From Fomitopsis serialis (taxonomy: Eukaryota > Basidiomycota > Agaricomycetes > Polyporales > Fomitopsidaceae): 64,000 nucleotides of DNA. Both the position numbers and the translations under genes were made by a program. The stretch covers positions 1-64,000 of the forward strand of contig NW_025954998.1 of NCBI RefSeq assembly GCF_022376445.1, read 5' to 3'. Each line of letters opens with the position of its first letter. The stretch's first letter is position 1. Shown here piece by piece: positions 34,528 to 46,658 of this stretch. The notes below the pieces were generated by a model. That model saw only the letters and a list, made by a program, of their open reading frames with translations. It did not search any database and was not told where the DNA came from.

Positions 34528-36209
34528 CTACTGCGCATGCGCCACCTCGAAGGCCTCCTCGTTCGCCTTGGCACTCCCCCCTTGAGAGCTGTCCTCATCG
34601 CGAGCGACGTCCTTGGCAGTGTTGAACACTTCGCCCTCCTCGACCCCGCGCAGGCCGCCTGCGCGCCAGTCCCCGAGGTAGAAATATGTCGCGGGTAGGG
34701 CGACTATCAGGGCACCAACAATGTTTCCGAGGTAGGAAGCGATCAGGGACCTGGATAGACGATCAGTACAGGCTCGTGAGGAGTGATTAACAGGTTGGAC
34801 ACGGACTTCCTGATGTATTCAGCGACCGTCAACTGTTATATAATTAGTTGACAAGTCGGTCAATATTGGCAAGATAGATGAGCTTACGTCCGCGCCGAAG
34901 AGAATGCCAAGAGGAATCGAGAACATGTTTGCGACGACTGCGCGTGCGTTAGATGGAGAGTACGACGGGTGGTCGCATACCGTACGCACCGTGATCAAAG
35001 GCAGCCGTGACGAAGATCTGTTGGGCGTAACACAATCAGGCATGTGTCCAAATGAGCACAGAGCCTCTAGACCGCGCACCATGATGGGAATCCAAATTGC
35101 TACGATCTGATTGACCATAAGATCGTTAACACACACCATAAGATCGTTAACACGAGTCGAGACAACGAGCCTCGCACCTTGGACAGTGTGTCTTTAGCAC
35201 CGGAGGCTTGCTGTAAAAGTGTTCAGCTAAAAATGGACTAGTGAGGCTCTGCGTGACGTACCCAGACTGCAACGCAAACCAGCCAGTTGCATCCAATACC
35301 GCGGAGGAAGATCTGGTACCATTCGGGTTCCTTTGCCTTTTTCCTGTAATAACCAGCATGTTAATACAGTGCTGACATTCCGCGCGACAACTTACAAGGC
35401 GAAGTCCTGAGCATAAGAGATGTACGGCTCTGTCGAGATGATGCCGCTGTCTATTAGGAATAGTTTTCAGTGAAGCAAATCAAATGGAGAGAAGGTTACG
35501 CTCTAACTGACATTTCACCAGTACGGCTGCAAAGAACAAGCTCCCACACAAGTTCCCGAACGTCACTGTTCAGCGTGCATCAGACCACTATCCCAGAACT
35601 CTGTTCACTGTAGCGCTCACCAATCAGCCAGTTCAATGGTAGTCCCCACCATGGGACTGCGCCCTTCAGGCAGGCCATCGAAAAGATCTAGTAGTGCACG
35701 TTGTCTGCCTTAACGTCTCCCTGCAAGGCAGCCATCGAATGTTAACTGACCATCATGTTGCTAGTGAGCAGCTCATGTCCCTGAAGCACGATCCTAGTGT
35801 CCGGGAACCGCGCATCAGCTATCGCGCCAATCATCCCATTCAGTAGTTTGCCGCTCACCCGCGCCGCGGCGGGCGAGATAGGCAGGGTTCACTCACATTA
35901 CGAGGCCAACTGGGAAAACAGCCCCTCCTAAGAATTTGACAAGACCGGGGTTGCTCGCATTGATGCCTCCGGAGCCACCAGAGACGATCTCGGACAGAAC
36001 CCCTCCGAACGACAGCATAACACCAGCGAGGACCTGGGTAACGAAAACGCATTTGTCGTGGTCTGGGCTCGCTGTCGGGGACAATGTACACTCACAGCTT
36101 TGAGAAACAATTTGTCAGCCCGAGTGTTGTGCTTTACGATGCCGTGCTCGACCATGGCCGCAGCGACCTGGGCAGGCATGAGAGTGCTGGGGGGATCAAG
36201 GGAGGCCAT
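34528..36209 (-). CDS. Formate/nitrite transporter (FNT) family protein
   Basis: Pentameric anion channel/transporter for formate, nitrite or lactate at a membrane. Thirteen exons: 36096-36209, 35897-36033, 35751-35793, 35621-35687, 35512-35565, 35396-35450, 35262-35343, 35178-35210, 35080-35106, 34990-35017, 34888-34937, 34807-34832 and 34528-34750. The sum is 939 nt (312 aa) with every phase agreeing, including exons of only 26, 27 and 28 nt. Family blocks are LSFGGVLSEIVSGG, IVLQGHELLTSNMM, GAVPWWGLPLNWLI, EPEWYQIFLRGIGCNWLVC, FVTAAFDHVVANMFSIP and SLIASYLGNIVGALIVALP. A hydrophilic tail of about 45 residues follows the last helix. No nitrate-assimilation gene is adjacent. Confidence 0.92.
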
Positions 36210-39200
36210 GTTGACTGTTCTTGGGATTCACTGCCAAACGGCTGGGAGACAGCGGATGGGACCGTGGAACAGCAAGTGGATGGGAGCGAGGTGCCTCGAC
36301 TGTGCGTCAGGGTCAGAGGCCCGTATTAAGTAGGGGGGACGGAGAGCGCTCACTGTCCGAGATTTTTCAGCGCATGCCGTAACGCATGCTTCCACGGACT
36401 GACGGAGCCGATCGTTTGGGTGCAGATTTCGGGCAAGTGTCGATACCGGACTGCACGAACAGATGGGAATGTCCTGCTGTAGACGCGGGAAGCAGGCCAA
36501 TTACACATCCCATCCGCATACGGCAGCTGTAGTGCCGCAGCCTCGCGTCGCATTCAGGTCCGCTTGTTAGCAGGTCCGCGAATCAGCCTCCAATGATGCT
36601 TGTGCGCACGGTTGCGATTCAAGCTCGAACGAGGAGGGGTTGAAGAAGAACTTAACACTCACCAACGACGACAGATGCGGGGAGTTTGTGGGGAAATGGA
36701 GGATCTTGATCTCAGATTTCGATTGTTTGTAAGTCCTGTGGGAACGCCATCCTCTTACCGGTGTCTTGGCACGCGCCATTCCAGAGTCTTCCTGTGTTCT
36801 TAGCCAGGGCAGCCGCCCTTCGAACGTCTCGCGGAAGAGTATAGCAGAACCGTGTACGAACATGTCCGCTCAATGTCCACTCCCAGTTTCTGAACCTAGT
36901 GATCCAGTCTGTTAACTCCATCCTGAACTTATCCGAAGATGATTGATGACTCACCGTGGTATGTCTATCAACGCTCGTCGGTCACACGATCTTCCTCAGA
37001 CCCGCGCAGGCCGACGTCAGTGTGTATGTGCAATACCCGGTGACTTCGCAGAAGAATGGTGGCGGTCGCAAGGTCGGTTAGTACGACTGCTTATAAATAG
37101 AACGTGCATTGCAGTTGTATGGTTAACTTCGTCAGATTAGCTAGCAGCTCGGGCAAGGTCATGGACGTGCGACGTCGTTTCAGATGAGTGCAGACATTGA
37201 TCGTCTCGGGCAGTTCGACGAACGTGAAGTCGAGATGATCGATGAGACGAATGAAGAGCTGCCCGCGCAGACACCAGGAGAGATTCGGATGCATAGATAT
37301 GAGCATAACGTTTGTCTATTGAACTCTTTTCTGGATCAGCGTTCTCTCATAAGGTTAGGTCGCTCACAAGTAATGGTTTCAGCCCAACTTGCATGATGAC
37401 AGGACACGAGGTACGCCACCCAAACAGAAGAGAGATTACGCAAAGAGACACGGCATGTAAGCACCGTGACGAAGGCGCTACTATGAGGCAGCGCACTATG
37501 ATCATCAACGATGTGCGCCCCGGCGCTTCGACAGGATGTACGGCTCAGCTTGGGAGTCTGTTCTCCACGAGGTGTCATGATCAGCAGAGTAGCATCGACC
37601 GAGTTAGAAGTTGGCGCACCTGGTTGATGAGTCGAAAGTTTCGCGCCCCTCGACAGCATAACGGTAATAGCCAGGTGTTGCACACGCTAGCCAGCGCTCA
37701 ATTGTAACGCAATCGAGCATGTATTGTCACCGGCAAAATTTACGCATCTGGGACGCCTCTGGACATCTCTTGCTATATATCAGCGCTGTCTACCATGAGC
37801 GGACTCAAACTGACACGGCGAAATTCGAACGCTCTCGCTTTAGATAGATGTGACATGCACGAAGGGAATGTGCTATCAGAGGGGCAACAATCACCGATTG
37901 TCCCGACTAGACAGAAGGGATTGATATGACGAGACGCCGCCGTCGAACTGTCCTCGAATGCCAATGTATAAAGGTTCGAACAGGTTGTCATGGACCATTA
38001 TAAACGCTGAGCTTCAATGAGACAGATGCATGATAGACAATCACCGACGTACCAATGACCGAGGATACCAGGAACTTTCTGACTTCGTGCACCTCTGCAG
38101 ACCGAAGCTATGAGGAGAATCATCGTGCGCACGGCCTGGGGACATGTATGACACTGAACCCAAGCAACGCTGATCCTATGTATGCGCGTCGTCAAACGCA
38201 TGATGCCCTGATATGCATTAAGTGGCAAAGGCTTGACAGGCAAGAACAGAAGTAATCCACTCACATCGACATTGTTGGCGATGATGATTCCTGGATGCTC
38301 TGGGCCGTCAACTAGATTGGTTAGTAGTTACGCCCACGTCCCACGTTAAGCTGCTATCCGAGTCTTCACAGATGACCTGGCGACGAGCGAAACTTGCGAG
38401 AAGGAGGAAGATCATGCCTGTCAACCATGGCAGTCGCACATGTACATGAAAAAGGTTCTGCGAATACTCGAATGCAGTTGTGATGAACCGAGTTCAAGTT
38501 GCGATTGGCCCAGCTGAGTTTGAGTGTGGCAGAAAACGCGTTGCACGTGATATACACTTGCGCGTCGCGTCGCGTCTTCGACCAGGCGGCCTGACCTTAA
38601 CAATGCGACAGTACGGACATTGCTTCAAGTGTTGCAACACTTGCAATATAGTGATGAGATTGTACGTAGTTTCATACGTAGTACTATGGTGGTCGCAAGT
38701 CCACTAGTACCGTAGGTCCCATGAAGGTTGTGAATGCATGCTACAGTGCCCACTCGCTAGTCGTGGGCCCCGCGAAGCCACAGAGGTAACAGCCTGGCAT
38801 AAGACTTGCTCACAACATTACCGGCCCATTCAGTCGCTGTCGGTGAAGCATCATGCTGTGCGCACGTCAGCACGATGTGTGGCGAAGGCGTCATTATGCA
38901 TTAAGACTCACCCATTAAAAGTGGAGTTGGGAACCTGAGCATTCGTGCAATTGGCAGACCCCACGCAGGCCATGCAGACAGAAACCAGGGGTTCATCGGA
39001 TAGATCTTTGGAGCGGGTGAGCGAACATTGCCTGAGTCTTGAACTTGAAGTCAATCCAGGTTCGCACAGGTAGCCGCAAGTGACGGTGAATGATATGCAC
39101 GTACAGGTGTAGAAGAATGAGCATTGTGGTGTAGCGACTATTGTCCACTCGAAAACCGTGTCGATAGTCTCCGCAAGCCAGTCGAGTTCCAGCGGCAAGT

Positions 39201-41633
39201 CCTATAGTCCAGCGGGCTATCCACACGCGTCACGGTCCCTGCGTCCTTCGCATTGCCCACCTTGGAAGATGCAACAGCTTGACGGAGGTATGACCAGCTC
39301 AGAATAGAGCCATGACATCTGCGCTTCTTTGTAAGACACGCAGTGATGGTGGAATGGCTTGGGAATAGCACTGAAACATTGTCAATGAAACTTACCTGAT
39401 GGTTGTCCGCCGTATTGGTGTTTGTGTTCGCAGGCATTGCCAGTGTGCTCTCATCCTACGTGCAATCATCAATCGGGATGCTTCCATGATGAACATGACT
39501 GCGGCGTACCACACAGAGTGTAATGTGCGAAGCTTTGCAGCCCATAGCACGATATACATGTCCTGGTAATCGGACGATGTGTACGCCACAGGCTCTACTT
39601 CCGGGCGTGTGGCACCGTGACGGAAGTGGACTGTGATCTTTGGGTTCTTGAGAGCTGCGTGATGGGATATTGGGCATTGCCGCACGATGTCGAACCTGTG
39701 ATCAGCCATGAGATTAATGGAATGGCTACTCTCCAAAGGCTACGAACGCACTGAATAGGGCCTGGCATTGCAGGAAGCATAGTTCTTGCTCGACCGGCTG
39801 AGGGACGTCTTGGAAACCCCAATATCGCCAAAGGCCGTCCACAGAGTGGCCCATCGCAAGTGGTCTGCATCCTTCGTGCGTAAACGGCGCCACGAACGGA
39901 TGCTGGTGCAGTGAAACCCCGGCGTAGCACAGGGCGACTGCTCTTCCAATGGCACTGGAACCAAAGGGGGCGGGACCCTGGCCTTCTCGGCTGCCAGCCA
40001 TTGCTCCTCCTGTATCCTGAAAGCCTCCTCTCGTATCCAATGCCTCGTCGACGTTAGGAAGGGGGCGGTCCACGACTCAGCCTGCTCGAGGTGGAGATGT
40101 GTGTAGATACCCATGGCGGCTCTGTGCCATGCACATCTCGGAGAACCTTTCTTACGTGCCCCACCGTGAGCTGCGAAAATACATCGGAAAACGGACGACG
40201 CACCATTGTCCGAAGCTATTTTTGATTCGGCCTGGCGCGACGAGGCGGTCTCAAGTACACTCGCGGGGGAGATGAAGCAGGCGGGATATTTGGGGCGTCG
40301 ACGACACTCGCATTCGTTGTCGTTCATGCGAAGGAAGCCGCGGATGGCCAAGGCCGTGAATGCTTTCACCGTCATTGCGGGGTACTTCGTCAATGTGCTT
40401 CTTCGACGTCTGCCAGCGCCGGTAAATGCGTGAGCTTCGAACACCGTAATGTTGAGAAAGATAGTTGCGTGAGTGGTAGAGAGTTGGATCGGCGGGTTGA
40501 ACAGGTTATCCAACAATGAATTGAGCTGAAAAGAGAGTATGAGATGCATTTCAGACGCAAAGAAAACGCAAGACAGACGGAAGGCGTGCGCCGGTGGTGC
40601 GTACTGTGTACACTGGGAAAGGTAGGATGTCGGACGGGAGAGTTGAACCGGTGGTCCAACGACGTGTTGGAGGCATGAGACACGAAGGCGCATTTCGGAC
40701 GCAGTTGAACAGCAGGACGGAGACGAACGGGAGGCGTGTGGCGCATTCTGCGTACACTGAGAGATGGCGGGGTGACGCTGATTCGACTGAAGAGCGGAGG
40801 ATCGTAGGAGTGGCGAGATAGGACATGGACGCTGAGGCCTGAGGGACCAGTTAGCGCACCAACGACATGGCTTATATACCTCCAGGCGACGATCCACGGG
40901 ATATGCATTCTGGGCTCCCTTTGTCCACCCATCGCTCAGATCGTCGGTCCGGCTGCATCGCCCGAACCCTCGGCTGGTTTACATCACGGCTTGAGTGAAC
41001 AGAGAAAGCAAACTTGACTGAGGCTATAATGAGGCGCTTAGAGGGACAATGGTTGCCCTCTGTTCCCGGATGAAGATTGTCCTTTGGGCACTGTCTGTAT
41101 CGGGTCAAGTTCAGATTTCCATGCCGTCCAGCCTAATCGAAATAAAATTGACACGCAGAACTACGTCAAGCCCAACATCGGGAGGCATATACCTGGACCA
41201 GGTGCGACCATAGCATCGTCGGTGGTATCGGACGACGAATACACATCTGCATAGACCCCTCGCTCGAAAACAATGAATAATGTATGTGACTCATGCACGC
41301 ACCACGTACTATTCATAGTCAGAGAAGTAGACCGCCCATGGCATGTGGACGGAAGAATGGAGCGTGCGGCCCTATGTGGCATCGATTGGTGCTTGCGAGT
41401 GGCAGACCGACGTCTAGCTCGATGGGAAAGAAGGTCAGTGGCCTGAAGCTCGAAGATGATAGTCAGGTCGTGCGTCACGACATGGCTGAACGCGACGTTG
41501 CGAAGGCGACGATGCTGCCAGGCTGATTGATTCAGAATAAGCCGACCTTCAGTACCCTCATGAGCGGGTACCGCATATCCTGCTCGTGCGCCAAAAGACC
41601 TGCCGCGAGATGCATGGATTGCATTGCTCAACC
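36210..41633. other. Long gene-poor stretch (5.4 kb)
   Basis: Short frames on both strands. Minus-strand pieces at 37091-37306 (FVELPETINVC, TLPELLANLTKLTI) have a leucine-rich F-box-like look. Pieces at 39138-39736 and 39726-40140 look protein-like but could not be joined. A long stop-free minus frame at 39740-40897 (385 codons) runs across a tandem repeat and has low-complexity composition, so I do not call it. This may be decayed accessory DNA. Confidence 0.4.
40485..40800. repeat. Imperfect tandem repeat, unit about 144 bp
   Basis: About two and a half copies. Each unit contains GAG(A/T)TGAAC..GGT..TCCAAC and later GCATTTC(A/G)GACGCA, and ends with (T/C)GCGTAC..GTGTACACTG. Its length is a multiple of three, which explains the long stop-free frame across it. 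Confidence 0.6.
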
Positions 41634-42170
41634 CTACTCGTCCTGAGGAAGCTTAGCCGTCTCCACTATCGCCTTTCTCCTTCCTCCGAACATCACACCG
41701 ATATAGTCTGCGCCGCCGAGGACAGGCCCTTCCGCGTCCTTGCGCCGCTTCCCGGCCTTCGCCTTGAGACCGACCCGTTTCCTCTGCTCCTGGGGTGTGG
41801 ACACCGACGCAGCAGGTTTTGACGGCGTATGAGAGACTGTGGTGGTGCTCGTGCTGCCGTTGGTGGCTTTCTTTGGCTGACCGGCCAGTGTACAATGAGT
41901 CGATCGCATACGATTACACGAGGATGAGAAGACGAACCGGCTTCTTATGGAATTTTGCGCTGCGCCCCATTCTGGTGGATCGTATTCGTGCGTTATGTGA
42001 GGGACATACTCAAGGGCAGCGCTGCTCGATGGAACGTGCCAACGTGGATGCAAAGAATGGGATCCCAAGCGAAGAACGACCATCGAAAAGTCCAGATCAC
42101 GCACGGCACACCAAAAAAGGCAGGTGTGGTAGTTCTCAGCCCGTGTGACCGGAGGCTCCTCGCTATTCAA
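41634..42170 (-). CDS. Hypothetical protein with Lys/Arg-rich C-terminus
   Basis: An open frame of 178 codons. The last 80 residues look like real protein: a Ser/Thr/Pro-rich linker, then RKRVGLKAKAGKRRKDAEG, GGADYIGVMFGGRRKAIVE and an acidic end. The first half is of doubtful composition and may include an intron or belong to another frame, so the start at 42170 is provisional. A basic, probably nucleolar protein is a guess from composition only. Confidence 0.4.
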   Translation of the reverse strand: MNSEEPPVTRAENYHTCLFWCAVRDLDFSMVVLRLGSHSLHPRWHVPSSSAALEYVPHITHEYDPPEWGAAQNSIRSRFVFSSSCNRMRSTHCTLAGQPKKATNGSTSTTTVSHTPSKPAASVSTPQEQRKRVGLKAKAGKRRKDAEGPVLGGADYIGVMFGGRRKAIVETAKLPQDE

Positions 42171-42489
42171 AGAAAATCAAAACGACTGAGACAAGCAATA
42201 AACGAAACTCACGTCTACATAATTCATTGCCCAGCAATACATCATATGCAAATCCGAGTCATTCGTGGCAGCGCGTACATTGATACATACATCACTCGGT
42301 ACATACGATGTTGAGTTTAACCAAGGCCACGGGGCAAAGGCTGGTGAATACAACAGACGATATGATGGATGATCAGTCATCTCATGCACTGTGAGAGTAT
42401 CAAGTAGATTCCCAGCTTTATCCCGCGTTCACAGTTCCTCTGGACACAACTAACTGGCACAAGCGGGTAAAGATGTGACTCGCGGCGGA

Positions 42490-43029
42490 TCAGCTGTTCT
42501 TCTCAGCGACACCCTGCTCGCGCAGACGTATCGCCTTGTTCCATAGTTCCAGGTCGAGTTGTGGCGTATTTCTGATTGATAAGGCACGCAGTACCAGTTG
42601 AAGGTCAACCTCGACCGGACGGGCGTGCATAGGTAACACAGGAGGCGGATACGGATCCTTGAAACATCGCGTCAGACTGCAAACCGGGGAATAGATCACG
42701 TTGACGACTTACTTCGACTTCTTCGAGCGAGCCAATGACCATCAAAATGCTATTGCTCTCTCTGAGCCACGGCGTCGGTCTAAATGGATCAAGGCAGAGT
42801 GCGAGGTCCACTAATACCGCGCTTTCCCCTTCGGTTAGGAGCATTATGGATGTGTTCCGATCATACAAAAGCAGCCTGCATAGCGCATCTTAGTGCACGC
42901 AATAGTCGTATCAAATAAATGACGCTACCATCCAGCGACTCTGAGCTTTCGGGAGACATGTTCAGGCGTAATCGAGGATACTCTGCAGAGCGAGGCGGTT
43001 TCCGTCTGTTGTTTGGAGTATGTGGTCAT
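42490..43029 (-). CDS. TEN1: TEN1-like subunit of the CST telomere complex
   Basis: TEN1 is the small OB-fold subunit of CST (CTC1/Cdc13-STN1-TEN1), which binds the telomeric single strand and recruits polymerase alpha. Exons 42929-43029, 42713-42875 and 42490-42657 (432 nt, 143 aa, phases agree). The chain follows the human TEN1 order: KLRVAGWLLLYDRNTSIMLL (first OB strands; human has LRTFGRLCLYD), a central VLVDLALCLDPF, the strand ILMVIGSLEEVE (human YIVLGELQ), and the closing helix LVLRALSIRNTPQLDLELW followed by NKAIRLREQ. The length is a little above the human 122 aa because of a Pro-rich insert after SLEEVE. Sequence identity in this family is low; the fold order is the evidence. Confidence 0.75.
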
Positions 43030-43507
43030 CGCATTTTATTGTGTTCCGTCTTCCTGGGTGCGGAGAAAACTGGATATCGTGTTCACGACAACACGGGTGG
43101 TGTGAGAGGAGGAGGAGCCTGGAGGAGCACTCAAGTTCGATCTGCGGGCGCCTACAGCACTGAACGCCGGCGATTGTGGACGCATATCACGCATTGGGCC
43201 GTTTCGGGACCTCCGCTGTCTCCGAGTCCGCTGCTGGCTTTCGAGTTCGTCCTCACTCACCTCTACCACGTCTAACACCAAGGGATAGGTCACTACTATT
43301 CGGTGCATTGGAATCCATTACTGCAGGTCATTGACCTCGCCAGGCCATCTTTCTGACGACTGCAGTCCTGACTTCCGCGCCGTGCGATCATCCTGACAAA
43401 TCACCGACTCTAGCTAGGGAAACCACTGTCCTACCAATCTTCACCTTCGACGTCGGTTGAAGAGACTTTACAGCCTCCAGGTCATATACATACTGCGCGG
43501 TCTCAGC
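43030..43507. other. Divergent promoter region of TEN1 and the F-box gene
   Basis: About 480 bp between two start codons pointing apart. No gene seen. No clear TATA box for either gene. Confidence 0.5.
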
Positions 43508-45357
43508 ATGTCCGCCGAACGCAGCAAGCGGCCCCTGTCCCCTGCTCCGCTGCCTCCTCCGAAGCGCCTCCACTCGCCAGGAGGGTCCCACCGCTCCCAC
43601 CAGAATCAGTCGACCTTCGACAGCCTGCTCTATGACGAACTCATTCTTGTCATATTCTCCTATCTTCCGTGGGCCGACCTGTGCACCGTCCAGCGCACGA
43701 ACAGGAACTGGGCGAGGCTCGCGCTCGACAACCAGGTATATACGTATTCTTAACATTGCGTCGATCTCCCTGTCGTTGAACGCGAAGCAATAGCTGTGGA
43801 AGAACTTGTACTTGAGCGAGTACGGTCGGCCCAGACTCCGCGGGGTGAGAGGCTTCATCGGCCGTGCGGACGGGCGAGAGGTCCGACCCCTGCCTGGGCG
43901 AGCCAGGTCGGAGGATGTGAAGGATTGGAAGTGGATGTTTCGCATCAGCTCTAATTGGCGAACAGGTATGTCCACTCTTGACCCAAATTAGCCCCAGCTA
44001 AAGCATCGCACATCACTTAGGCCGCTGTTCCGTTGAGAACTTGCATACTGGTCTTGACTATTCGGCACTACACCCTCCGGCGACCTCTGGCCAAGCAGAT
44101 AATCTGCTTGATGAACAGACCTTCCTGCTGTTAGCAGGCGACATGACCATCTCTGCATCCTCACGCCCATCGACGGCCCCTCGGATAACTCTTGCATCTC
44201 CTGCACACGAGACACATACGATCCGTTCCCCCTCCGCCCGGACGTCGGATCCAATCCGCATCACAGCTCTCGCACTTGATCAGTCGCCACCCTCGACCGC
44301 CCACCGCATCCGCCTCATCTCGTTCCTGTCCACGGGCGAGTTCTCCATCTTCAACGTCGACCACCACACGCCCGCGCACTCCTCACGACTGCTCACTTAC
44401 GTGCCCACATCCAGAAGCACCCGCACCGCACCGATCATCCAGGCCGTCTACCACCACCCCCTACTCGTCACGCTTTCGAAGTCCTTCCAACTCTCGCTGT
44501 ACGACCTTTCCGACGACAAAGTCGTCCACACGCAAACGCTCACCTCCTTCACCTCGCACCCGCCAAGCTCCCTTGTACTCTCCGCGCCCTCGCCGTCCAC
44601 CTACAAGCTCGTGCTCGCCTACGCCATCCCCGTCTACCCCTCCCACTGGAGCGTCGGCGCTACGGAGCTCCTCATCTCCAGCAGCGTGAGCATGGATGTC
44701 GCCGCGCGTATGACCGTCGCCGCCTCGCGCACCACCCGCGCGATCGACGTCCCCCAGGGCTGGATCGACGAGAACAAGCTGAGGCTGATCCGCGAGCAAT
44801 GGGCGCGCAAGGTCGCGCGCGTCGCGGACACGCAGACGGATGGGAAATGGGTCGTCCTCGCTCCGGGCGACCCCCTACCTGCTTCTCGCGCAGCCTCGCC
44901 CACCCTGTCCGCTTCATCGTCATCATCGTCACTGTCACCACCCCCTAGCTCACAGTCGACCTTCACGTCGTCGAGCATGCACACGGCGAGCGCCCTGCAG
45001 CTCTACCGTCTTCACCTCCCCGCGTCGTCCTCGCCCACCGCAGTCCCGAAGCTGACCTTCGTGCGCAGCTTACACGGCCAGATCGGGCCGGTGTCCGCGC
45101 TCGCGCTGGCGGACGGACGGTGTGTCAGCCTCGGCGTGAATGGCAGCATATGGGTGTGGGATCTCGAGGGCGGGACAGGTGCGGAGGTGTCTGGCGGCGT
45201 CGAGATTGAGAGCGTTGAGGATGGTGAGCATGCGAGCTGGAGTGAGGATGAGCGATTACGTTCGGCGGCGGCGGTCAAGGGTACGGTCGTGTTTGACGAA
45301 CGGAGGATAATCAGCTCTGATGTAGACGGCGTGAGGGTATGGAGATTCGACGTGTAA
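43508..45357 (+). CDS. F-box protein with C-terminal WD40-like region
   Basis: Likely substrate adaptor of an SCF ubiquitin ligase. Exons 43508-43735, 43794-43965 and 44021-45357 (1737 nt, 578 aa, phases agree). The F-box covers about residues 38-85: LLYDELILVIFSYLPWADLC, CTVQRTNRNWARLA and then LWKNLYLSEYG after the first intron. The segment after WKWMFRISSNW is typical of fungal F-box/WD40 proteins. Beta-propeller strands follow without strong GH..WD signatures until GPVSALALADGRCVSLGVNGSIWVWD and RIISSDVDGVRVWRFDV at the end. A Ser-rich disordered insert lies around residues 425-455. Third-position GC is high in exon 3. Confidence 0.85.
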
Positions 45358-45501
45358 CTGTTTTTGCTTTCGCTCAGACTCTTGTATTGCTGTTGTATAC
45401 TGCTAGAAGCGTGGACACTGATTTCTGTATACATTTCTGCCAAAGAGGCATTTCTCCTCTCGCCGTTACTTACACCTCAGATCCGTGTCCGGTCGATCTG
45501 C

Positions 45502-46658
45502 CTATGGGACGGTTGGGTGCCGCCAGACCTTCACGAAACCGTCAGCACTCGACGTGACGAGCTCACCCGTTTCCACAGGATGGTGCTCAACCCAAGTGAT
45601 GGATTTGTCGTGCACTCTCGGTGGCGGGTTCGGCTGGAGGGGCGCCGCCTGGAACGCCGTCAGCATTGGGCAGAGCGCACAGGAAACCAACGCACATCTA
45701 GCAAATCCCATGCCCAGACCCTCCCTGCCTCGTCTCCGCACACTACGCTAGCCTCGCCGTGGCCGAAGCATGCGCGGCAGCGGTAGGATGAGATGGTCGC
45801 GCCCTGAAAGTCGTTCAGCATCTTGCCTGTGGACGCGTCCATCAGCCGGACGTGCGCGTCGAGCGTTGTGGCAAGATACGTCTGGCCGTCTTGGGACGGT
45901 ACCACCGAAGTCACTGGGTCTGCACGATGAGGAGTAGTGAGCGCGAGTAGAAATTGTGGCGTACAGGGCGCACGTACGGCCAATGAAGTCGCTCCGGAGC
46001 TCGCCCATGCGGAGGTCATACGTGCGCACGTAGCCGTCCACCGAGCCCGTGAGCAAGTAGGTAGGACCGACATGCAACGTCTGCACCGCGTCGTGCGCCT
46101 CATCGAGCACTTGGATCGCCTGTCGGTTCTGCGACTTGAGGTCCCACAGCCGGACGGTGGAGTCATATGACCCTGGATGGGTCTGGAGGTCTGTCGGAGC
46201 TGGGGAGGCGGGCAGGAAAGCGGAGACGTACCACTGGCGAGAACGCTCGCATCCGCGTTAAAGTCGACTACGAAGATCTTGCTCATGTGCCCCGCAATCC
46301 GCCGGATGGTCGTCCCCTGCACCACGTCCCACAGGAACACCGAGCGGTCGCCCCCGGAGGACGCGAATTTCGCGTTATCGTGAGAGCTGAAGGCGCATCT
46401 TCAGCGAGCGAGAGAGATGAGCAGATGATGCAAGTCTTACACGGCAACGGAGAGCACCTCGTAGCCGTGCGCCGCGTACTTCTTGATTTCAGTGCCGAGT
46501 TCGGGGTTCCATAGACGAACGGTGCGGTCTTGCCCGCCTGTGAGGACGTATTTGGCAGACCCTTTGGCGTATCTGACGACGTGCACGGGTCCTTTGTGGT
46601 TGTTCAGCGTCGTGTGCAACGTTCGTGGTAAGGCGGCAGGTCCGCGAGAGGGTGCCAT
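45502..46658 (-). CDS. WDR83: WD40-repeat protein WDR83/MORG1
   Basis: Seven-bladed propeller; the animal orthologue scaffolds the MAPK module and is found in spliceosome complexes. Exons 46441-46658, 46232-46386, 45978-46172, 45696-45919 and 45502-45648 (939 nt, 312 aa, all phases agree). Blades can be followed in order: VLTGGQDRTVRLWNP, KFASSGGDRSVFLWDV, SYDSTVRLWDLKS, TGSVDGYVRTYDLRMGELRSDF, ATTLDAHVRLMDASTG, VVCGDEAGRVWAWDL and VTSSADGFVKVW. The text VQTLHVGPTYLLTGSVDG..RTYDLRMG is diagnostic of WDR83. It ends 144 bp from the F-box gene stop (convergent). Confidence 0.93.

Noticed and set aside
39726..40073. Possible MBOAT/wax-synthase-like or other membrane protein
   Set aside because: A few residues recalled the family, but no catalytic His region or consistent helices could be found.
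39740..40897. 385-codon minus-strand open frame
   Set aside because: Runs through a tandem repeat and has no domain-like composition; the open frame follows from the repeat length.
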